Shown: in pieces, positions 7,952 to 15,816 of the stretch
Numbering within the stretch: the stretch's first letter is position 1
How the letters are laid out: each line of letters begins with the position of its first letter
Origin: a virus
Virus record (IMG/VR): IMGVR_UViG_3300020421_000120
Coordinates: 1-26,114 of that record
Length of the DNA: 26,114 bases
Reading direction: 5' to 3' (one strand)
Program-made: the position numbers and the translations under genes
The notes under the pieces: model-generated
Database searches by the model: none
What the model saw: only the letters and a program-made list of their open reading frames with translations
What the model was told of the DNA's origin: nothing

Positions 7952-8386
7952 TTATGCTGATCCTCTTTGGAAGTAATAAGTAACCTCAAAGTTGATTACA
8001 AATTCAGCCAGAGGAGCCAACCGTTCTATTACTTCTACGCTTGTGACCATTGAATTTTGTACTTGTCCAGACGTTTTACCTCTGTATCTGTCTGAATCTA
8101 ACTGTTCTTCAATTGCCTCAATTAGTTGATTTCTTTTGTTATCTAACTCAGTGCCTCGTTGAAAGCCTCTAAGTTGAAATAAGATAGTACCACGACGAAC
8201 ACCACCAGTGCCCATTGTTTCTGTGTCACGTTCTTCTGAACCTGACTGTACTAATATTGCGGGGAATTGTGTTATTGCTAATTTTTCAACATCAAATGGT
8301 TCTCTTGTGACCAACACAGGACGTGGGTCAGCAATGTCTTTAAGAACTTCTACTATGTTGTCTGCAATTTGATTGCGTAAACTCAT
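7952..8386 (-). CDS. Tail terminator / neck protein (gpU-like, tentative)
   Basis: The product is 144 aa. It starts LRNQIADNIVEVLKDIADPR, then a beta strand with TQFPAILVQSGSEE, RRGTILFQLRGFQRG, a helix NKRNQLIEAIEEQL and a final FVINFEVTYYFQRG strand. An N-terminal helix, 'PA..v..g.E', 'l.....r' and closing 'F.V.Y' is the usual shape of tail-terminator proteins. These cap the tube at the head end and dock it to the connector. It lies between the connector and tube genes, which is the normal place. The assignment rests on fold-like pattern and order rather than a diagnostic motif. Confidence 0.7.
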   Translation of the reverse strand: MSLRNQIADNIVEVLKDIADPRPVLVTREPFDVEKLAITQFPAILVQSGSEERDTETMGTGGVRRGTILFQLRGFQRGTELDNKRNQLIEAIEEQLDSDRYRGKTSGQVQNSMVTSVEVIERLAPLAEFVINFEVTYYFQRGSA

Positions 8387-8393
8387 TTGCTAT

Positions 8394-8846
8394 CTACCTT
8401 TTTAGGCGAAGATGATGAGTTGCTACTTTTTCATTGTCTGATATTGTATTATCATTATTCAAGTCATACTCTACACCGTCTCTTAGTACTAAATCCATTT
8501 CACGTTCATACTCTGCTCTGTAGTGTTCCATCTTTCTTTCAAAGACGTCTACGTCAGGTTCAAATCGTGATAGTTTTGGATAAATGTGATACCCCAATGC
8601 TTGATAGACACAGGCACGGGTCAATTGACTTGGTGTGAATAACTCTTCGTCTGGCTCTTGATTACCACCAGCCACGTGCTTTACATCGTAAAGTCCAATT
8701 TGCTGTGTGGGCCACCAACGAATGCGTAAATCTCTAAAAACATCTGATTGTGCTTTTACGATTTCGCCGTCAAAGTCTGAAATACCGTAATTTTCAATGT
8801 CTGGCTCAAATGCCGCGACATCAGTGATTGTTGCTAATATAGCCAT
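8394..8846 (-). CDS. Head-tail connector / adaptor protein
   Basis: The product is 150 aa and mainly helical, with LTRACVYQALGYHIYPKLS at about 77-95 and a long charged helix (FERKMEHYRAEYEREMDLVL). It is the first gene after the major capsid gene, the usual place for an adaptor that binds under the portal. Near the end, DLNNDNTISDNE matches the 12-residue EF-hand/dockerin-type loop (D, N, D, T, S, E at positions 1, 3, 5, 7, 9, 12), which could bind Ca2+. CAGGA precedes the ATG by 6 bases. The adaptor function is inferred mostly from position and helical build. Confidence 0.7.
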   Translation of the reverse strand: MAILATITDVAAFEPDIENYGISDFDGEIVKAQSDVFRDLRIRWWPTQQIGLYDVKHVAGGNQEPDEELFTPSQLTRACVYQALGYHIYPKLSRFEPDVDVFERKMEHYRAEYEREMDLVLRDGVEYDLNNDNTISDNEKVATHHLRLKR

Positions 8847-8893
8847 AGGGTCCTGCTCCTAACATTATTGGTGAAGTCCTTCTTCATCCATTT

Positions 8894-8902
8894 GTATTTA
8901 TT
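8894..8902 (-). promoter_or_regulatory. T4-late-like promoter motif before the connector/tail operon
   Basis: The minus strand reads AATAAATAC 47 bases before the connector start and immediately after the terminator hairpin. It matches the core of the T4-type late promoter (TATAAATA). A promoter here would restart transcription for neck and tail genes after termination behind the capsid gene. Similar motifs occur in the other long gaps of this strand. Confidence 0.5.
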
Positions 8903-8907
8903 CGTAT

Positions 8908-8938
8908 AAAAGAATAGGGCGCCAAAACGCCCTATTCT
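8908..8938 (-). terminator. Rho-independent terminator after the major capsid gene
   Basis: Perfect 11-bp arms, 8911-8921 (AGAATAGGGCG) and 8928-8938, enclose a 6-nt loop. On the minus strand the stem is followed by a short T run (CTTTTATA). It begins 17 bases past the capsid stop. The stem is strong and the T run is short, so partial read-through is possible. This is the only clear terminator seen in the window. Confidence 0.82.
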
Positions 8939-8955
8939 AAGTCAGTTAAGATTGA

Positions 8956-9810
8956 TTAGGCAATCTGTGCGTCTGCTACTAAGCCAACTCCATAAGAGTC
9001 AAATAGTTCACTTACGCCGTAAGCCATAGAACCAACAATTTCTAAACTACGTTTAGAAGCGTTACGCTCTGTTTCAATACGCATATTGCGTTTAACCATG
9101 TAACCTAATGCATCTTGTGACATTACTGCACCAACATATGCACCAGCACTTGCGCCTGATACTACGTTAGATTCAAAAATGTCTACGCCTGCAATTTTAC
9201 CTAAGAAGCCATCTCTTAACGCATTGTTACCAGTGTCACTTAGTGAGTGAGACATAGTTGCACCTACGTTTGTTAATTGCTTTTTAAGTTGGTATGCTTG
9301 GAATGGGTGTAGTAAACACACATAGCCACCATTTTGGTCTGCATTATTAGTTCTTAGTGTTGCCGCCGCTTGAAAGATCATGTCTGCTGTGATTTCTGAG
9401 TCACCTGTTCCAAGTGATGTTGAAAATCCAGAGAATAGAGCCGCTAAGTCAGTGTCAACTTTTTCAGCCATTGCTGAACCTAATTGACGACCAATTGCCG
9501 CCGCTACATCGTCAGTTGCACCTTCAGCCGCTAAGTCAGTTAATTCAACCATTACACCTACTTCACTTGCTGTGATAGTTTTAGATGTTGTGTTGAATGC
9601 TGTGTTGGCTAAGTCAGTGCCGTCTGCTACAGCCGCCGCCGCAACTGATGGGTAAATTGGAACCTGTGCTGTTAAGCCTGGAGTTCCGCTCATGTCGTAA
9701 TTACGAACAAGAGGTCTAATGATAGTCTTCTCGTTCATTGTGTACAATGCTGATTGTACTATATTTGCGTACAGTTCTGATAGAACTGAACCTGTTGCTT
9801 CATCTGCCAT
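8956..9810 (-). CDS. Major capsid protein
   Basis: The product is 284 aa and Ala-rich. It has the N-terminal ATGSVLSELYANIVQSALYT, a strand TPGLTAQVPIYPSVAAAAVA, the helix AIGRQLGSAMAEKVDTDLAA at about 105-124, YVCLLHPFQAYQLKKQL, and a final RNASKRSLEIVGSMAYGVSE. These fit an HK97-fold capsid protein of compact type. It follows the scaffold gene with a strong AAAGGAGA site and is followed at once by a terminator, as expected for the most abundant product. There is no long N-terminal delta-like segment and no prohead protease gene nearby, so the shell may mature without cleavage. Confidence 0.92.
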   Translation of the reverse strand: MADEATGSVLSELYANIVQSALYTMNEKTIIRPLVRNYDMSGTPGLTAQVPIYPSVAAAAVADGTDLANTAFNTTSKTITASEVGVMVELTDLAAEGATDDVAAAIGRQLGSAMAEKVDTDLAALFSGFSTSLGTGDSEITADMIFQAAATLRTNNADQNGGYVCLLHPFQAYQLKKQLTNVGATMSHSLSDTGNNALRDGFLGKIAGVDIFESNVVSGASAGAYVGAVMSQDALGYMVKRNMRIETERNASKRSLEIVGSMAYGVSELFDSYGVGLVADAQIA

Positions 9811-9833
9811 GTTATATCTCCTTTAGATTGATA

Positions 9834-9842
9834 GCATTTATG
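9834..9842 (-). promoter_or_regulatory. Weak late-like motif before the capsid gene
   Basis: CATAAATGC on the minus strand lies in the 32-nt gap between scaffold and capsid genes, 23 bases before the capsid start. It departs from TAAATA at the last base. It may add capsid-specific transcription, or may be chance in AT-rich sequence. Confidence 0.25.
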
Positions 9843-10535
9843 TTATACTCTAATCCCTTTGCCTTTCATGATTTCCGCATATTGGGCTCTGTGATTAGGG
9901 TTTGTCATATCCAACTTGGATATGTCGTTGTCTACCACTGGAGTTTGCTTACCTACGCCTTGTCCTGTACCAGAACCACTTGGGCCTGCTTGTACAAAGT
10001 GTGGATTCGCACTAAGGAACTCTTTGATTAGTGAGTTAGGTGAAATGGGCGAACCATTATCATCATAACGCACTTGACCGTTTTGATCTACTACATCTAC
10101 TCCACCTGCGTCATTTAGTTTGACTTGGTTTTTCAATAGGCTTACTACTTGTTGAGGGTTGATTGCTTTTTGCGTACTTGCCTCATTTAGTAGAGCACCG
10201 TCTACCTTGATAGTATGAAGTTCTGATTGGTATTGACTTAACTTGCCGTTAAACTTTTCAGCCTGTTCTTTCAACAACTTCTCATACTCACCACGCTTTT
10301 CAAGTTCTTGTTGAGTGCGTGACTCTTCTGCTTCTACCAAAGTCTTGTAGTGATCTAAATCAACGTTTGAGAATTTCTTTTCAAACTTTGCTTTTTCTCG
10401 TGCTACCCTTTCTGCTACAATACGATTTACTTCGTCTTGTGATAAAAGGTTTTCCTTAGTTTCCTGTGTTGCTACCTGTTGTTCTGTAGGAGTAACAGTT
10501 GACTCCGTTTCATTTACCGCTGTATCTTGCGTCAT
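9843..10535 (-). CDS. Capsid scaffolding protein
   Basis: The product is 230 aa. It has a Thr/Glu/Gln-rich disordered N-terminus, then a long charged coiled coil from about 30 to 110 (e.g. VAERVAREKAKFEKKFSNV and LEKRGEYEKLLKEQAEKF). A Gly/Asn-rich middle part and a basic C-terminus ending IMKGKGIRV follow. Helical charged build, acidic start and basic end just upstream of the capsid gene are typical of scaffold proteins that template procapsid assembly. The ATG has AGAGGA 6 bases upstream. No protease domain is seen in this gene or next to it. Confidence 0.88.
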   Translation of the reverse strand: MTQDTAVNETESTVTPTEQQVATQETKENLLSQDEVNRIVAERVAREKAKFEKKFSNVDLDHYKTLVEAEESRTQQELEKRGEYEKLLKEQAEKFNGKLSQYQSELHTIKVDGALLNEASTQKAINPQQVVSLLKNQVKLNDAGGVDVVDQNGQVRYDDNGSPISPNSLIKEFLSANPHFVQAGPSGSGTGQGVGKQTPVVDNDISKLDMTNPNHRAQYAEIMKGKGIRV

Positions 10536-10591
10536 ATTATTTCCTCTTTCTATTTGGTTGAGTTACCACCTGCCCTTTGACAGTACTGTTT

Positions 10592-10599
10592 GTATTTAG
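10592..10599 (-). promoter_or_regulatory. T4-late-like promoter motif before scaffold/capsid genes
   Basis: CTAAATAC on the minus strand lies 56 bases before the scaffold start, in the 84-nt gap after the tiny basic gene. It shares the 8-mer with the motifs at 21996-22004 and 25188-25196. A 10-bp palindrome ACAGTACTGT (10580-10589) follows it closely. It probably drives scaffold and capsid expression. Confidence 0.5.
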
Positions 10600-10619
10600 T
10601 ATTTTTGTATCAAAACCTA

Positions 10620-10697
10620 CTATTTACGGCGCATACCGCCTCTTGTAGATTTCTTTTTCTTATCTTTTTTCTTTTTGCCGCCTCTTGATTTAGCCAT
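10620..10697 (-). CDS. Tiny Lys/Arg-rich peptide (25 aa)
   Basis: ATG at 10697 is preceded by AAGGAG at ideal spacing and runs for 25 codons to TAG at 10622-10620. Fourteen of 25 residues are Lys or Arg; it begins MAKSRGGKKKK and ends GGMRRK. It directly follows the 86-aa basic gene and precedes the scaffold operon. The extreme charge suggests binding of DNA or of acidic scaffold, but no function is established. The strong ribosome site and its snug place between genes argue that it is real. Confidence 0.7.
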   Translation of the reverse strand: MAKSRGGKKKKDKKKKSTRGGMRRK

Positions 10698-10698
10698 G

Positions 10699-10959
10699 TT
10701 AGTCTCCTTCTTCTATGTTATCCCAACTTGGGTGTTGATGCCAGCCACACTCTTTCATACCTTCAAGTATTTCAGCCCTGCGTGTACGGCACAAATGATA
10801 CAGTTCTAAGAGGTTTTTCCTTGCTCTTCGTCCTGCTGTTTTGTTACTTTTTGTTTCAAACTGATGAAGATTTTCGTTATACTCTGCCAACAACTCTCTA
10901 AAACGTTCTTCATTGCCCTCAATGTAGTATGGAACATCTGCAACATATCTATTCGCCAT
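10699..10959 (-). CDS. Small basic helical protein, histone-like in part
   Basis: The product is 86 aa. It has a helical first half (EERFRELLAEYNENLHQFE), then KTAGRRARKNLLELYHLCRT, which resembles the 'AGtRARKaL.el.kl' segment of small proteins in marine phages often annotated as histone-like. It ends in an acidic DNIEEGD. The ATG at 10959 lies inside the end of the portal gene (11-base overlap); a GTG at 10974 is an alternative start. Its place between portal and scaffold suggests a virion or DNA-condensing role. Function is inference. Confidence 0.65.
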   Translation of the reverse strand: MANRYVADVPYYIEGNEERFRELLAEYNENLHQFETKSNKTAGRRARKNLLELYHLCRTRRAEILEGMKECGWHQHPSWDNIEEGD

Positions 10960-12457
10960 TACCAAACAACGCACTTAGTTCTGGATGGAGGGCAAGTATC
11001 TGCTCGTCTGTATAACCCTGACTATACATCTCACGCAGATGACTTACCATCTCACCCCCTGATGTTAAGGTACCATGTACCATCTCACCTGGTGCCATAG
11101 CCCCCACGCTCTGCTCCGTATATTCTTCTTCAAAGATTGTTTCGTAAATTTTAGCATCAATGTCTTTTAACATACCTGGTGCTGTAACGTTTGCTTCTTT
11201 GGCCAACTTCAACATATTGATATCGTTAAACTTGTCTTGTATTGAGAATGAACGTGAATACTCTACATAACCATCCCATACTTGACCTTGGTACATTGCC
11301 CACATACGCCAAATCTGTTCTTCAGCGTGTTCTAAGTTCATTGCAAAGTCTGCCAATTTAGCATTTAACATTTGAAATTCTGTTTGTAATCCAATGCCTG
11401 ACAAACGTCTTGATTCAATAGAACGTATACCGCCTAAACAAGCCATTCTATCAATTGAGTCTACTTTGCGTTGCATAGAACTTAGTACTGCTTCAATTGA
11501 AGCACCATCTGGTTGTAATAGATAAGGTTTAAGACCTGGGTCCATTCCTTGTGGTAGTTGTACAATTGATCCTGCTCCTGCACTTGCTTCTGTGTCAACA
11601 GTTTTTACAAGTGTTGGGTGATTTGTTAATCTAACAATCTGTTCAATCTCACTTGAGAATTCATACAGTTCTTTTTGTACATCTGCAATGTCTCCTACAG
11701 CACTAACACCAACGCCTCTGATGTTGCCACGTTGTGCATATACACACACCGCAGGTATTCTACCTAATGTGTTTGGCAATGTTTCAAACAGATCACCGTC
11801 TTTGTCATCACCATCTATAACATACACATTTATTTGGTCTGGTGTATATTCTCTAATGTATTGCTTAGAACCAACTACTTCTTCTTTGACTTTCAAATAG
11901 TTCAAAGTATAAGCACCATTTGTTTGACGTGAATACTCCCAATCAAGGACATTATCTGGTGTAAAGATACTCACGTATGGTCTTAGACCTTGTTCTAATT
12001 CTTCTGCTCTTGTTGTAACTTGTGTTGTTGGTTTATCAACTACTACCCAAGCATTTCCATATACCATTGTAAGACTGCTTAGGTCTCTAATAAAAGCATC
12101 AAAACTTCTACCGTCTAAGTCTGCGTCTTGCATAAATGCGTTCAATGGAGCACCTTGTAAACTGCCCATGTCACGTTTTATTGGTCTACGAAATAAGAAA
12201 CTGTTGTAAATTCCTACAACACTTTTTGTATGATTGTCTACTGCTAACATACGTAGACGTTTTTCGTAGTCCTCTCTACTTTCGTAGTAGTAAGGTTCTA
12301 AATATTTTCCTGCAAAATAATCGTAGCCACCTTGGTACGAATCTCCTAAGAACTGCCATCTATTCAAATAATATTTGTAAGCACTATGCGCCTCTAATAT
12401 CATATCAATGTTGTTACGGCTGTCCCCTTTAATTACTCTATCTCTTATATAGGGCAT
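10949..12457 (-). CDS. Portal protein
   Basis: The product is 502 aa. Features include YFAGKYLEPYYYESREDYEK then RLRMLAVDNHTKSVVGIYNS and FLFRRPIKRD near residues 50-100, a pattern of DUF4055-like portals. Further on come MVYGNAWVVVDKP, a central VGVSAVGDIADVQKELYEFS, and the long C-terminal helix region with LQTEFQMLNAKLADFAMNLE. The dodecameric portal is the DNA gate and docking site for terminase. Start 12457 overlaps the TerL stop (TAATG) and has AAGGAG 9 bases upstream. The ATG at 12466 would sit directly on that site and is unlikely. Order TerS, TerL, portal is standard. Confidence 0.92.
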   Translation of the reverse strand: MPYIRDRVIKGDSRNNIDMILEAHSAYKYYLNRWQFLGDSYQGGYDYFAGKYLEPYYYESREDYEKRLRMLAVDNHTKSVVGIYNSFLFRRPIKRDMGSLQGAPLNAFMQDADLDGRSFDAFIRDLSSLTMVYGNAWVVVDKPTTQVTTRAEELEQGLRPYVSIFTPDNVLDWEYSRQTNGAYTLNYLKVKEEVVGSKQYIREYTPDQINVYVIDGDDKDGDLFETLPNTLGRIPAVCVYAQRGNIRGVGVSAVGDIADVQKELYEFSSEIEQIVRLTNHPTLVKTVDTEASAGAGSIVQLPQGMDPGLKPYLLQPDGASIEAVLSSMQRKVDSIDRMACLGGIRSIESRRLSGIGLQTEFQMLNAKLADFAMNLEHAEEQIWRMWAMYQGQVWDGYVEYSRSFSIQDKFNDINMLKLAKEANVTAPGMLKDIDAKIYETIFEEEYTEQSVGAMAPGEMVHGTLTSGGEMVSHLREMYSQGYTDEQILALHPELSALFGNGE

Positions 12458-13713
12458 TATGTCCATCTCCTTGATTGATTGTTGTTACCAGTAAATGCCC
12501 AACGTTGTGGTGTAGTTGTGTCAAAGTCTGTGCGTAGTGGGTATAGGAAGTCTACCAAATATCCAACTGCGTCAGCCATATGATCCAATTCTCCATCCTT
12601 TTCAATTACGGATGTACCTGGTTTGTAAACCATTTTTTCTAAACTGCTTATGATCTGTTTACATTTTGGATCAATAAACAATGTTCTTGTTTCTTGTGTG
12701 TTCTTTAATTTAGCATTCACACTATTAACACGGTCTCTAATTGGCGTGTGGGCATTACGCACTTGTACTTGAAACCCTGCATTTTGTAGTATTGAAATAT
12801 CTGTTCTACCACCAGCACTTGTTTTTCTTTGTCTACCTGCTGGGTCTGGATACATTACAATCCTTGACTTTGGATATCTACGTTTGATTTCATCACAAAC
12901 TTCATCTGTGTTTGATCCACGCATACATATTTCATCTATAAAATTTATTGTGTTGCCTTCTATTACACTTATTGACACACTCATTGGATCAACGTTAAAG
13001 TCAATGCCACAATGAATTTCTCTTGTGTCTTGTCCACTACAAGCCCTCACTGTTTCATCTCTATCAAAGTTGTAGTAGACCACACCTGAATATGTAGTAA
13101 ATGATGCCAAGTACTCTTGTTCAAATGTTCTTTGATCCATATCACGTTTAGCCGCTTCAATTTCCGTTTCAGGAACTTGCCCTCCGTCTATAGTGCGATA
13201 TGTAAATGAATTCCAATCTTCTGTGTCTTTAGCCATTGAATACATCTCATGACTAAATGATCCTACACCTCTTGGTGTGCCTAAGAACAATGCGTGACCG
13301 TTCTTGTCTGATAGTGTAGGTCTTAAAATTTCTGTCCAGGCTCTTGGATCTGTATCTTGGAACTCGTCCATGACAAGAAAGTTCAAACCAACACCACGTA
13401 AACTGTCAGGTGAGTCTGCGCCTTTCAAACATATTTTAGATCCGTTTTTTAATCTCATTGTTAGTTCTGCTTCGTTTGTTTGTTCTACCCAACGTAGGTC
13501 TTTGAGCCTACCTTTGAGTTGATCCCAAACAATACCTTTGGCCATTCTATAACTTGGAGCAACATACCAAACCAATTGGTTATTGTGTGATGACGCAAAC
13601 CTGGCCAATTCTCTCATTGCCACGTGTGTCTTGCCAAAACGTCTGCCAGTGACCGCTACTCTAAAACGAGCGTCACTTGAGCAAATGTCTTTTTGTGCGT
13701 CACTTAATGCCAT
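12457..13713 (-). CDS. terL: Terminase large subunit
   Basis: The product is 418 aa. The ATPase domain shows Walker A TGRRFGKT (22-29), Walker B FLVMDE (112-117) and a coupling motif ALFLGTP (141-147). The RNase H-like nuclease domain shows HCGIDFNVDP (Asp238), MYPDPAG (Asp290) and DHMADAVGYL (Asp377, Asp381), the expected metal-binding acids. It pumps DNA into the procapsid through the portal and cuts the concatemer. Length is normal to slightly short. GGGAAG precedes the ATG, and the stop overlaps the portal start. All key residues are present, so it should be active. Confidence 0.96.
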   Translation of the reverse strand: MALSDAQKDICSSDARFRVAVTGRRFGKTHVAMRELARFASSHNNQLVWYVAPSYRMAKGIVWDQLKGRLKDLRWVEQTNEAELTMRLKNGSKICLKGADSPDSLRGVGLNFLVMDEFQDTDPRAWTEILRPTLSDKNGHALFLGTPRGVGSFSHEMYSMAKDTEDWNSFTYRTIDGGQVPETEIEAAKRDMDQRTFEQEYLASFTTYSGVVYYNFDRDETVRACSGQDTREIHCGIDFNVDPMSVSISVIEGNTINFIDEICMRGSNTDEVCDEIKRRYPKSRIVMYPDPAGRQRKTSAGGRTDISILQNAGFQVQVRNAHTPIRDRVNSVNAKLKNTQETRTLFIDPKCKQIISSLEKMVYKPGTSVIEKDGELDHMADAVGYLVDFLYPLRTDFDTTTPQRWAFTGNNNQSRRWT

Positions 13714-13716
13714 TGA

Positions 13717-14037
13717 TTAATCTTCCCAAGGTAGAGGTGCTTTCGCATCGCCGTCTTCAGGTGTGTCTTTCATACCCAGATATTGTTTTGATAAAAAGAT
13801 TTGTAGCCTTTCTGATCCATCTATTGCCTTGGTGTACATTGCTCTACGCAATGATTGTCTGCCTTCTTGTCTGCCTTGTTCTATGATTTTGTTAAATCTT
13901 TTTTTAAGTACTTCTGTTGAAATACCTACTGCTTCTGCAATCTCTACATCTGAACACTGAATACACGCAAGACGAAATACCAAATCTCTATCAATAGTTT
14001 TGTATTTCTTTTTTGTGATTCTTGGTTCTTGTTCCAT
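13717..14037 (-). CDS. terS: Terminase small subunit
   Basis: The product is 106 aa. A helix-turn-helix lies at about 28-48 (CSDVEIAEAVGISTEVLKKR). The helical oligomerisation part GRQEGRQSLRRAMYTKAIDG follows, then IFLSKQYLGMKDTPED. This is the usual pattern of small terminase subunits of the 'sLrr.....A..G...m..fl.K..LG.kd' type. It recognises phage DNA and loads TerL. The start overlaps the upstream stop (TAATG) with GGAGAGAG ahead. Its position directly before terL supports the call. Confidence 0.88.
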   Translation of the reverse strand: MEQEPRITKKKYKTIDRDLVFRLACIQCSDVEIAEAVGISTEVLKKRFNKIIEQGRQEGRQSLRRAMYTKAIDGSERLQIFLSKQYLGMKDTPEDGDAKAPLPWED

Positions 14038-14366
14038 TATAGTTCTCTCTCCAATACTCTTATTCTAAAATTACGTGAGTCTTGTAAACTGTTGGTTGTG
14101 TTAATTTTATATTCTACGTTGTATATGTTACCAACAGTACCACCACTGATACTTGCTGTTGCAAGTGTGTTGGTGTTTGTTGTAGAAGCAATTACAAGTG
14201 GTGCTGAATCACCTGCTATGGCTTCTGCCGTTACTGCTATTGTGTTGATTGTGTCTCCGCTTGGCATCCAATTACCCCAATCTAAGGTATAATCAAGAAC
14301 AGCATAAGGATCTTTTTCAATATATGTTCCTTGCCTATCTTGTTTGAATCCTGTTAAGTCTGCCAT
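14037..14366 (-). CDS. Small structural protein of unknown function (beta-rich)
   Basis: The product is 109 aa. It opens ADLTGFKQDRQGTYIEKDP, then VLDYTLDWGNWMPSGDTI, and continues as a beta-rich Thr/Ala sequence ending in SRNFRIRVLEREL. The 'DP.a.ldYtlDW..Wl..GDtI' pattern followed by an Ig-like strand pattern occurs in phage virion-associated proteins. Start 14366 was chosen because GGAG lies 8 bases upstream and it leaves a 1-base gap to the upstream stop; a longer start at 14399 would overlap the neighbour. A link to fibers is suggested by its place between the fiber genes and terS. Confidence 0.7.
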   Translation of the reverse strand: MADLTGFKQDRQGTYIEKDPYAVLDYTLDWGNWMPSGDTINTIAVTAEAIAGDSAPLVIASTTNTNTLATASISGGTVGNIYNVEYKINTTNSLQDSRNFRIRVLEREL

Positions 14367-14367
14367 A

Positions 14368-15801
14368 TCATTCTCTCCTATCCAGTGGGTCGCCTGCAAC
14401 CTCCACTAATTTTTTGTGTTGTGTTTTAAGAGTTCGTGTTTCAGACGGCACATTGAATTCTCTTATCTCTTCAATAATACTATTTACCCGTGTTTCAGAA
14501 TTAGGCGTGTAAATCCGTCTTTCTTCTTCAATTCCTAACAATCTGGACTCAGAATCTATAGTATAAACTCTAAACGGATCAATTATGTAAATTGTTAGAG
14601 CACTTACTTGAACAGTAAATGCTTGGATGTCTATAATCCCGCCATTTAATTTACCACCAACCCAACGTGTAGTTTGGAAGTTACTTGACATACTTGCTTC
14701 AGCAAATACAGCCTTTATTGCATCAACTGTTGTAGTAAATGATCCTGCTTGTATAACAGTTGCGTCTGTTGTTGCTGTTGCATCTGAAGTTAAACTAAAT
14801 GAACTTGTTAGGTTAGCAACAAACGGTCTTGTTCTACTTGGAGTTGCTTGTACAGTTGCGTTCGCTTGTGGCGTTGCAACGCCTGATGCAATTCTATCAG
14901 CATCAACTACAAGTGTGCCTGATGAACTTATAGCAATTGGTTGACTGTTTACTTGGAATATACCATTTGCTACAAGTGAAGCCGCACTTGCTATTTGAAC
15001 GTTTTCACTTACAACATTTGTTGTACCTTGTGCTGTAACTGTTGCACTTACACTTAGATCTGCTGAGCCAACAACTTCAAATTGTCCTGTAACGTCAACT
15101 GTAAATGCGCCTGCTGGTGATATATTTGCTATTGCTGTTACATCACCATCTGCTGTAAGTGTTGCACTTGTGCTTATACTTGATTGACCTTGTGCAAATG
15201 CATCAGCAAATGTTTCAACCATTGGTCCCCAGACTATATCTTGAGGATCATCCCATGTTGCACTACTACTCCATAGAGTAGGATGTGTTTGGAATGCGTT
15301 GATGTCTACGACACCAACAAGGTTTGCTACTGCTGAACTTGATACAGTTGCACTTACACTTATATCGCCGCCTGGCGATACTATTGCGTTTGCTGTTACA
15401 CCTGTTGTAAAGGCAGGTGATAAACTAACAACGCCGCCTGCTATTCTATCTGCATCTGTTGAAGTTGTTGCATTTGTTGAAATGCTTGATGTAGCACCTG
15501 CAATCCTGTCGCCGTCTACTGCGGTACTAAATGCTCCTGCTGGTATACTTACACCAACAAGTGTTGCATCTCCGTCTGCTGTTGTGACAGTTATACTGAC
15601 GCTTGATGTAATTGAGCCTGAGTCAATAAGGAACCCACCCTTAGCGGTTGCTGATGCACTTGCTGAAAGTGCCGCACTACCTTCTATGGTATCTTGGGTA
15701 TATCCTACATTGACATATAGGTCACTATCTGTTCCAACGAAATTGTCTGTAACATATCCGTCAGTAAGATAGTCATTATTGGCTATTACATAAAGTGCCA
15801 T
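14368..15801 (-). CDS. Repeat-rich fiber or appendage protein
   Basis: The product is 477 aa. After a short N-terminus (VIANNDYLTDGYVTDNFVG) it carries many imperfect repeats of about 30-40 residues rich in Ser, Ala, Thr and Val, with recurrent DADRIAGG, SPGGDISVSAT and SPAGAFTVD units. A stacked-beta fiber is likely. The C-terminal part changes to a charged repeat, SESRLLGIEEERRIYTPN then SETRVNSIIEEIREFNVP then SETRTLKTQHKKL, three units of about 18 residues. No enzymatic motif is seen. It sits in the fiber block, so a virion surface or tail appendage role is likely. The ribosome site before the ATG is weak. Confidence 0.72.
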   Translation of the reverse strand: MALYVIANNDYLTDGYVTDNFVGTDSDLYVNVGYTQDTIEGSAALSASASATAKGGFLIDSGSITSSVSITVTTADGDATLVGVSIPAGAFSTAVDGDRIAGATSSISTNATTSTDADRIAGGVVSLSPAFTTGVTANAIVSPGGDISVSATVSSSAVANLVGVVDINAFQTHPTLWSSSATWDDPQDIVWGPMVETFADAFAQGQSSISTSATLTADGDVTAIANISPAGAFTVDVTGQFEVVGSADLSVSATVTAQGTTNVVSENVQIASAASLVANGIFQVNSQPIAISSSGTLVVDADRIASGVATPQANATVQATPSRTRPFVANLTSSFSLTSDATATTDATVIQAGSFTTTVDAIKAVFAEASMSSNFQTTRWVGGKLNGGIIDIQAFTVQVSALTIYIIDPFRVYTIDSESRLLGIEEERRIYTPNSETRVNSIIEEIREFNVPSETRTLKTQHKKLVEVAGDPLDRRE

Positions 15802-15816
15802 AGGGCTTGTTCCCTA

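Noticed and set aside
10580-10589. ACAGTACTGT as an operator
   Set aside because: A single 10-bp palindrome with no second copy seen; kept only as a remark beside the promoter motif.
15299-15772. Plus-strand open frame of 157 codons opposite the repeat protein
   Set aside because: It mirrors the repeat composition of the true gene and shows no independent signals.
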